Source: Acetatifactor sp. | Lineage (GTDB): Bacteria > Bacillota > Clostridia > Lachnospirales > Lachnospiraceae | Length of the DNA stretch: 12,245 bases | Direction: 5' to 3' | Assembly: GCA_024699575.1 (NCBI GenBank) | Contig: JAILPF010000515.1 | Location: 1 to 12,245 of the forward strand | Shown: piece by piece, positions 7,302 to 12,245 of the stretch | Numbering within the stretch: the first letter of the stretch is position 1 | Layout: each line of letters starts with the position of its first letter | Notes under the pieces: generated by a model | Database searches by the model: none | Seen by the model: the letters and a program-made list of their open reading frames with translations, nothing else | What the model was told of the DNA's origin: nothing | Position numbers and translations under genes: made by a program

Positions 7302-7368
7302 TTAGAACAGGGATTAGCCGAATAAACTATGGAAAAGTCCGTCGGATGAAAACCGGCGGATTTTTTTG
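7290..7368 (+). repeat. Direct repeat copy 1 (3' end of MCP gene + terminator)
   Basis: Bases 7321-7368 are identical, base for base, to 12169-12216 (48 of 48). The likeness continues upstream with small differences: TAGCCG versus TAGCCA, a 4-base gap, TTAGAA in both, and TACTGTTTG in both. In this copy TACTGTTTG encodes the last three residues (Tyr-Cys-Leu) of the chemotaxis receptor. Downstream of the T-run and G the two copies diverge. The copies are 4848 bases apart and bracket the three-gene membrane operon. Confidence 0.9.
7338..7367 (+). terminator. Rho-independent terminator after the chemotaxis gene (repeat copy 1)
   Basis: The stem TCCGTCGG (7338-7345) pairs with CCGGCGGA (7353-7360): 8 pairs including one G-T, around the loop ATGAAAA, followed by seven T. 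It is a strong intrinsic terminator 36 bases after the stop codon. The same terminator occurs again at 12186-12215. Confidence 0.9.
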
Positions 7369-7415
7369 TGTAACAGTCTTGCGGTACACGTTGTTAGCAG
7401 TAGTATGAATTGTTG

Positions 7416-7444
7416 TGGCAAGTGATGTAAATAGGGAGTATAAT
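7416..7444 (+). promoter_or_regulatory. Probable promoter of the membrane-protein operon
   Basis: A perfect TATAAT (7439-7444) lies 32 bases before ATG 7477, in the only gap between the terminator and the operon. The -35 region is poor: TGGCAA (7416-7421) at 17-base spacing matches three of six consensus bases. Transcription would start near 7451. A weak -35 suggests low expression or help from an activator, which is inference. Confidence 0.5.
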
Positions 7445-7476
7445 ATGAAAAGATAAGTCCATAAAGGAGATTAACG

Positions 7477-8775
7477 ATGCTATTAAACAAAGTAAACGCA
7501 CGCTTTTTAACCTATCTTGGAATTGCTGTCATAGCACCTATATTAGGAGCAATTCTGCTCTTTCTTATCCACCTGCTGCCAACCGCACCAATGGCTCAAA
7601 ATGTATATCATTCATTGGACATGTTGAAGAGTGAATTTTCAGACGAAATATTAGTTGATGGATATAAAGCTTCACTTACAGGTGTTTTTACGGACTGCTT
7701 GATGCTGGAACATGCGATATACAATAATGAGGAACATTCCAAATTTGAGCAAGCTATGTTAATGTATCGTGGAGAATCGTATGATTCAGGATCGGAGCAG
7801 GTAGTATGGCATCCCGGGGATTCCCTTGTGGATTACCTACATGGTGTGCAACAGCCTAAGGAAGTAGCCTATTCCAGATACTGGCATGGCTATCTTTTGT
7901 TACTGAAACCGTTACTATTACTTGGCACTGTCAATACAATTGTATTATTAAACGGAGCTGTTCAATTACTGTGTATAGGCGTGGTTTTGATTTTGCTCCA
8001 AAAAAAAGAGAAGAGTTATGTTTTTTCAATAGGTTTTTTAGGTGCTATTCCGTTTCTGACGTATATCAGTATCTATGCCTCATTATCACTCAGCATTTGT
8101 TTCTATTTAATGATATTTGCAGTGCTGACACTTCTTATGTTGGACGAGAAGCTAATACAGAAGGATGCTTATGGAGTTTTTTTCTTTGTCGTAGGAATAA
8201 TAACTTCCTATATGGATTTTCTAACATACCCATTGGTCACAGTTGGATTCCCGCTATGTTTCTACCTGTATTTACATGGGGAAGATATCAAAAAAGCCTG
8301 CCGCAGAGTGATATCTTTTTCAATTGCGTGGGTAATAGGATATGGGTGGATGTGGATGTCAAAATGGATATTGGCGGATCTGTTTTTCCATTCCGGCATC
8401 ATTCAAGATGCAATAAAAACAATTTTTCAAAGAACGGACAGTGCTTCAGGTCAAGGACGTATACAAGGTTTTGTGCAAGTGGTTTCAAAAAATATGGGTG
8501 CGTATACGAATAAAGGTTTTGGACTGTATGGACTGTTGATTTTGATTGTGCTTGTATTTGTCTGGAAGCGTGTTGATATGAAAAAAGTACAGAGTTCTGT
8601 ACCTGTAATGCTAGTGGCATGTTATCCGTTTGCGTGGTGGTTTTTGATGCAAAATCATTCAGATGAACACTGGGTATTTACATGTAGGATTTTTTCGATT
8701 ACAGTTTTTGCAATTCTAACAGTACTGGCTAAAATAGAAAATAATACTAGAAAAATTAAAGGATGGACTTTATGA
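7477..8775 (+). CDS. Multi-spanning membrane protein of unrecognised family, GT-C-like build
   Basis: A 432-residue membrane protein and first gene of a three-gene operon (AAAGGAGA 7 bases before the ATG). One hydrophobic segment (about 12-34) is followed by a long, probably outside loop (about 35-135), then about seven or eight more membrane segments ending near residue 417, and a short basic tail. Noticeable motifs are FTDCLML (71-77) and SRYWHGYLLLLKP (133-145) in or after the loop, YMDFLTYP (245-252), and NHSDEHWVFTCR (393-404) near the last segment. One acidic outer loop plus many spans resembles GT-C glycosyltransferases, and both neighbours are of that type, so a role in surface glycan assembly is likely. 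I do not recognise a named family, and Asp72 as a catalytic acid is only a guess. It could instead be a non-enzymatic partner or transporter. Confidence 0.8.
   Translation: MLLNKVNARFLTYLGIAVIAPILGAILLFLIHLLPTAPMAQNVYHSLDMLKSEFSDEILVDGYKASLTGVFTDCLMLEHAIYNNEEHSKFEQAMLMYRGESYDSGSEQVVWHPGDSLVDYLHGVQQPKEVAYSRYWHGYLLLLKPLLLLGTVNTIVLLNGAVQLLCIGVVLILLQKKEKSYVFSIGFLGAIPFLTYISIYASLSLSICFYLMIFAVLTLLMLDEKLIQKDAYGVFFFVVGIITSYMDFLTYPLVTVGFPLCFYLYLHGEDIKKACRRVISFSIAWVIGYGWMWMSKWILADLFFHSGIIQDAIKTIFQRTDSASGQGRIQGFVQVVSKNMGAYTNKGFGLYGLLILIVLVFVWKRVDMKKVQSSVPVMLVACYPFAWWFLMQNHSDEHWVFTCRIFSITVFAILTVLAKIENNTRKIKGWTL
8758..8766 (+). promoter_or_regulatory. Ribosome binding site that sets the second GT-C start at 8772
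   Basis: AAGGA (8759-8763) lies 8 bases before ATG 8772 but overlaps the alternative ATG at 8763, which is therefore unlikely to be used. The 8772 start also gives the classic ATGA overlap with the stop codon of the previous gene (8773-8775), so the two are probably translationally coupled. Confidence 0.7.
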
Positions 8776-10358
8776 AAAAACTGCTCTATATATGGCATAG
8801 CAAGAGGATATTTTGGAGTATATTGTTTATATTGGGCATGTGTACGATATTACCTTATGGCGCTCATCTCGATCAACAAAGTGAACAAGATATTTTGTTT
8901 TCCAATGTGATTGCCTATTGTGAAAAGACGGGAGTTATGCTCCCGTTCTCTAATCAACTAAGAGCAGAGGGAATTAGCTCCATTGCGGAAAGCATTGAGA
9001 TTGATCATGGAATGTCAGTGTTTTATCCAATGGTTTGGATATATGCACTTAATGCTAAAACCCCATATATTGCGAATATTGTGTGGCATATTTATATTTT
9101 CTGCTTTAGCATGATAGGTATCATCTGTTTTTATAAAGTTATTGAATCCATTTTTTCTTCCGGAACAGCAAAACTGGCCACATTATTCTTTTTCTTCACC
9201 CCGAGAATTTTTGCCGAAATGCATTATAATAACAAGGATATTGTGCTGATGGCATTGGCGTGTATGGTATACTACAGTGGGTGGAAGCTGGAAAAAGAAA
9301 CAACGCTAAGAAATGCTGTTATTTTTGGAATCCTTGGAGCTTTTATTACCAATATGAAGATTGTTGGAGTGTTTATTTGGGGAGTTTTAGGTCTTTGGAT
9401 TTTACTCGAAAAAATACTCAAAAAACAGTTCAATGTCAAGTTACTTAATATGATGTTAGCCTGTATAGGCTCAATGGCTATATTCTTTATTTTACTGACA
9501 CCGGCAACGTGGAACGGGTTACGAGATTATATACTTTATGTACTGGAAAACGCAAAGAATTTTCGATGGAATGATTACATATTGTTCAACGGAAAAATGT
9601 ATTGCAAGACAACTACAGGAATTCCCCGAAAATATTTACCTGTCATTTTTCTGATGACAACGCCAGTTGGGGTAATTTTGCTGGCATCATTGGGTACAAT
9701 TTTCCTTTTAGGACAGATATGTAAATTAAATATTGATATGAAAATCAGATATATTATCGCGGTTATAGCATGTGGAATTGTTCCGTTTGGCTATGCAATT
9801 GTGAGTGCTGCAACAGTTTACAATGGATGGAGACATTTTTATTTTATTTATCCATCAGTAATTATTCTAGTAGCATTGGCACTAAGTTATTTTGAAGAAA
9901 AAAATATTAGGGTGGTTAACTGGAGCATTACAGCGTATTTGATAATTCTATTTGCCGAAGTGATTGCAGGACATCCAAAGCAGTACGCTTATTACAATGA
10001 AGTGGCTCGCTTTCACCTTGAAAATAAATTTGAAATTGATTACTGGGATATGTCTTTTAAACAATTATTGGAATATCTCACAGAATATGATACAAGGGCT
10101 GCATTTAAAATTGCTGCAATTGACAATCCATCCAAGTGGGGAATTGATGCTCAGCTTTTGGCGATTCGTGGAAAAAAACGTTGCAGGATTGAAGTTGTAA
10201 ACGATTGGGAAAGTGCCGATTATGTGATTTTGAATGCCACATATGCAGCAATGTATTGTCCGAATGAGTATCAGCTAATTCAGAGTCAAAACGAGTTGGT
10301 TACAAAAGTGAACGCATATGGAAACGATTTATCTTATGTATATAAAGTAGAGCAGTAG
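8772..10358 (+). CDS. GT-C type membrane glycosyltransferase (GT39/ArnT-like)
   Basis: A 528-residue integral membrane protein, numbered from ATG 8772, with about ten membrane spans and a soluble outer C-terminus from about 410. Features of GT-C enzymes that take sugars from polyprenyl-phosphate donors are visible. Acids lie in the first outer loop (LDQQSEQD, 33-40), where the catalytic Asp/Glu usually sits. TPRIFAEMHYNNKD (143-156) is typical of GT39-like proteins. GWRHFYFIYP (352-361) marks a late loop and span. HPKQYAYYNEVA (401-412) and FEIDYWDMSFKQ (420-431) match the HPYxYxYxN and DYWGxSxK patterns I recall from this group. It overlaps the gene before by ATGA, and 36 bases separate it from the next. 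The likely job is adding a sugar to a surface polymer or protein outside the membrane; donor and acceptor are unknown. Its DNA is clearly A/T-rich (row 9181-9240 is 32% GC, against 53% in row 5041-5100). Confidence 0.82.
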   Translation: MKKLLYIWHSKRIFWSILFILGMCTILPYGAHLDQQSEQDILFSNVIAYCEKTGVMLPFSNQLRAEGISSIAESIEIDHGMSVFYPMVWIYALNAKTPYIANIVWHIYIFCFSMIGIICFYKVIESIFSSGTAKLATLFFFFTPRIFAEMHYNNKDIVLMALACMVYYSGWKLEKETTLRNAVIFGILGAFITNMKIVGVFIWGVLGLWILLEKILKKQFNVKLLNMMLACIGSMAIFFILLTPATWNGLRDYILYVLENAKNFRWNDYILFNGKMYCKTTTGIPRKYLPVIFLMTTPVGVILLASLGTIFLLGQICKLNIDMKIRYIIAVIACGIVPFGYAIVSAATVYNGWRHFYFIYPSVIILVALALSYFEEKNIRVVNWSITAYLIILFAEVIAGHPKQYAYYNEVARFHLENKFEIDYWDMSFKQLLEYLTEYDTRAAFKIAAIDNPSKWGIDAQLLAIRGKKRCRIEVVNDWESADYVILNATYAAMYCPNEYQLIQSQNELVTKVNAYGNDLSYVYKVEQ

Positions 10359-10394
10359 GATAGCACTAAAACATTGTGGGAGGATGAATAATAC

Positions 10395-12140
10395 ATGATG
10401 AACCGGGAAAAAAGAGAAAAGATGTGGAGAAGGGTATCTATATTTTTTCTCAGTATCCTTACAGTTATCGGATTTGCAAAAAGCATTGTAATCAGTTTAG
10501 ATATCGATGAATCTTATGCTATTGCGCAGTCATATAGAATGGCGATTGGAGACAGGCTTTTTGTGGACATGTGGGAGCCCCATCAGCTCAGTGCTTTTTT
10601 GGCAGCTCTATTTATAAAACTATATCTGGTGATAGCCGGTACAACGAATTATCTGGTTATTTATCTGAGAATTATCGGAAGTATTTTGCATATAGCTACA
10701 GGCTGCGTATTTTTTCGGGCTCTAAAAAAGGCAAATTGCGAAGGCTATTCGGCAGTACTGGTTCTGCTAGTTCACTTAAACTTTCTTCCTAAATGGGTGC
10801 AAATGCCAGAATTTGAGCTAATGCATTATTGGACATTAGTTTTGATAGCCAGTTGCATGATTTTTTATTTTCATGGTTCGGCTCAAAAAAGATATCCGAT
10901 TTTGGCAGGTGTATTTCTGGTGATATGCATGTGTTGTTATCCTACCATGATTCTTTTATATCCGGCTTATGGTGCAGGATGGGTAATTCTTGAAAAGCTC
11001 CGTTTTGGGAAAAAAGGTATAGAGACATTAAAAAGCATAATCTCTTTTACCATTGGAAGTCTTGGTAGTGGTCTGGGTCTGATTGCCTATTTGCTCATAT
11101 ATCAAACACCGGGAGAGTTAATTGAAAACCTTGCAAATATATTTATGGATCAGTCTCATACCAATTATACTATGGGAGAGAAGTGGAGAGCCTATGGCGA
11201 ACAGCTTCTGGATCAGCTTGGTGAAGTTTGGGGATATTTTCTTTGGGGACTTTTGGCAGCATTTGTAATCAGTCTGATTATAAGGCTGACCGGTGCGATG
11301 AAACTATCGATGGAATCCGCAGTGATAGCCATCCTTATTTTTGCGGCCGTGGCAATGCAAATACAGTGTATCTGGGAAATACTGACGCAGGACAAAAATC
11401 TTTTTTATGGGCAATTTCGCTATATAATGTTGACGTTGCCTGCTTTATACCTTGGAGCGCGCTATCATAAGACTATGGCAATCTGGTTCTACGGTTTGCT
11501 GATACCGGCTTATATTTCATTGCCGGCAGTGCTGTTTGTTACAAATATGGACACCAACGTATCTTATGCAAAAGTTTTTGCGGGAGTTATCGCTGCCCTT
11601 TTGATTTATAAAGAATATGCAGGGAAAGCAGTTCTGGTAAGGTGTGCAACAATTTCTGCAGTGTTTTTTCTGTTTATGAGCTTGTTCGTAAGCCGTTTGT
11701 TACTGATCCGCGTGACGGGTTGCCTGCCATTGACAGTGAAAGCAAGGATGGAAAAAATGGAATATGGTGCAGAAAAGGGTGTTTATGTACTGGAGGACAT
11801 AGCAGATATTTGGAATAATAATTATCAGGAGATAGAATCACTTGTCAAACCGGATGACAAACTGTTATATGTAGGTGCAGAGAACTTAATCTATTTGGAT
11901 ACGGGGTGTGAAATTGCTACACCGTCTACACATAGCACAACAGTATATAATGAAATGTTTGTACATTATTATGAACTACATCCGGAAAAGTTGCCAACAG
12001 TTATTGTGATTGACAAAACGTTTGATGAAAATCCGGTCTACGGAAATTATTTCGGTACAGACATTTTATTGAATTGGATTGAAGAACACTATAACCAAGC
12101 TAATCGTGAAGAGACAGACTATATGATTGTATTGCACTAA
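10395..12140 (+). CDS. GT-C type membrane glycosyltransferase-like protein
   Basis: A 581-residue protein with a basic start (MMNREKREKMWRR), about eleven membrane spans (first about 14-34, last about 415-435) and a soluble outer domain from about 445 to 581. The first outer loop has DIDESYAIAQSYRM (36-49) and FVDMWEPHQLSAF (56-68). The acidic D-E-S-Y and the D-x-W-E-P-H pattern resemble catalytic loops of GT-C/PMT-like transferases. The C-terminal part has YVGAENLIYLDTGCE and PTVIVIDKTFDEN, resembling soluble tails of such enzymes. GGGAGG (10378-10383) is 11 bases before ATG 10395. A second ATG follows at 10398, and a four-codon frame (10384-10398) overlaps the start. It is the last gene of the operon, followed after 45 bases by the terminator hairpin. 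The exact family is not settled, but a sugar-transfer role is likely. Confidence 0.78.
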   Translation: MMNREKREKMWRRVSIFFLSILTVIGFAKSIVISLDIDESYAIAQSYRMAIGDRLFVDMWEPHQLSAFLAALFIKLYLVIAGTTNYLVIYLRIIGSILHIATGCVFFRALKKANCEGYSAVLVLLVHLNFLPKWVQMPEFELMHYWTLVLIASCMIFYFHGSAQKRYPILAGVFLVICMCCYPTMILLYPAYGAGWVILEKLRFGKKGIETLKSIISFTIGSLGSGLGLIAYLLIYQTPGELIENLANIFMDQSHTNYTMGEKWRAYGEQLLDQLGEVWGYFLWGLLAAFVISLIIRLTGAMKLSMESAVIAILIFAAVAMQIQCIWEILTQDKNLFYGQFRYIMLTLPALYLGARYHKTMAIWFYGLLIPAYISLPAVLFVTNMDTNVSYAKVFAGVIAALLIYKEYAGKAVLVRCATISAVFFLFMSLFVSRLLLIRVTGCLPLTVKARMEKMEYGAEKGVYVLEDIADIWNNNYQEIESLVKPDDKLLYVGAENLIYLDTGCEIATPSTHSTTVYNEMFVHYYELHPEKLPTVIVIDKTFDENPVYGNYFGTDILLNWIEEHYNQANREETDYMIVLH

Positions 12141-12141
12141 G

Positions 12142-12216
12142 TACTGTTTGAAATTAGAATAATAGCCAAATAAACTATGGAAAAGTCCGTCGGATGAAAA
12201 CCGGCGGATTTTTTTG
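12142..12216 (+). repeat. Direct repeat copy 2 (MCP-tail-like sequence + terminator)
   Basis: This is the second copy of the repeat at 7290-7368. Bases 12169-12216 are identical to copy 1, and the upstream part (TACTGTTTG at 12142-12150, TTAGAA, TAGCC) is similar with a 4-base deletion. Here the TACTGTTTG part is non-coding, because the gene before it stops at 12140. It could therefore be a fossil of the end of a chemoreceptor gene. Confidence 0.85.
12186..12215 (+). terminator. Rho-independent terminator of the membrane-protein operon (repeat copy 2)
   Basis: The hairpin matches the one at 7338-7367: an 8-pair stem (12186-12193 with 12201-12208), a 7-base loop and seven T. It ends the three-gene operon. 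The remaining 29 bases of the window show nothing recognisable. Confidence 0.9.
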
Positions 12217-12245
12217 CTTTATAGGAAAGTTCTTCTGCCGGAGAA

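Noticed and set aside
7971..8513. 180-codon plus-strand frame inside the first membrane gene
   Set aside because: It is in a different frame from a clear multi-span protein, is rich in Arg, Cys and Phe like a shifted frame, and has no ribosome site.
8763..8771. ATG 8763 as start of the second membrane gene
   Set aside because: The AAGGA site overlaps this codon and is correctly spaced only for ATG 8772, which also gives the usual ATGA overlap.
1..12245. CRISPR array, tRNA/rRNA, insertion sequence or phage attachment site
   Set aside because: No regularly spaced repeats, no cloverleaf-like segment, no transposase or integrase motif, and no terminal inverted repeats were seen on reading both strands.

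Overview
The window looks like chromosomal DNA from a low-to-moderate GC Gram-positive anaerobe of the Clostridia, most likely Lachnospiraceae. This is inferred from strong AGGAGG-type ribosome sites on almost every gene, a consensus sigma-A promoter, A/T-rich intergenic DNA, hairpin-plus-T-run terminators, and a gene content common in that group. No tRNA, rRNA, CRISPR array, transposase or integrase was seen. All recognisable genes lie on the + strand.

Region 1 (1-2058) is accessory in character. It holds the tail of an unidentified gene, then three unrelated GNAT acetyltransferases (113-862, 940-1425, 1404-1853). The gaps after the first and third contain open, coding-like stretches without a proper start (843-938, 1858-2058), which may be gene remnants.

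Region 2 (2090-5428) is a compact probable operon. It encodes a fused Memo/LigB-like plus AMMECR1 protein, its radical SAM partner (together a full AmmeMemoRadiSam set in two genes), and an M42 metalloaminopeptidase. The Memo-type H/H/H/C metal-site residues appear to be kept. The radical SAM protein carries a Gln where the family normally has the Glu of the YNEP/YTEP motif.

Region 3 (5514-7367) is a single transcription unit for a transmembrane methyl-accepting chemotaxis protein. It has a near-perfect promoter, a start that should be moved 15 bases downstream, and a strong terminator.

Region 4 (7439-12215) is a three-gene operon of large multi-spanning membrane proteins. Two look like GT-C type glycosyltransferases (polyprenyl-phosphate-sugar dependent, catalytic acids in the first outer loop), and the first is a less familiar protein of similar build. 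Together they probably decorate a cell-surface glycan or wall polymer, but no donor synthase, flippase or polymer gene lies in the window. This operon ends in a terminator identical over 48 bases to the one behind the chemotaxis gene. The similarity reaches back into the last codons of that gene, so the operon sits between two direct repeats 4848 bases apart.
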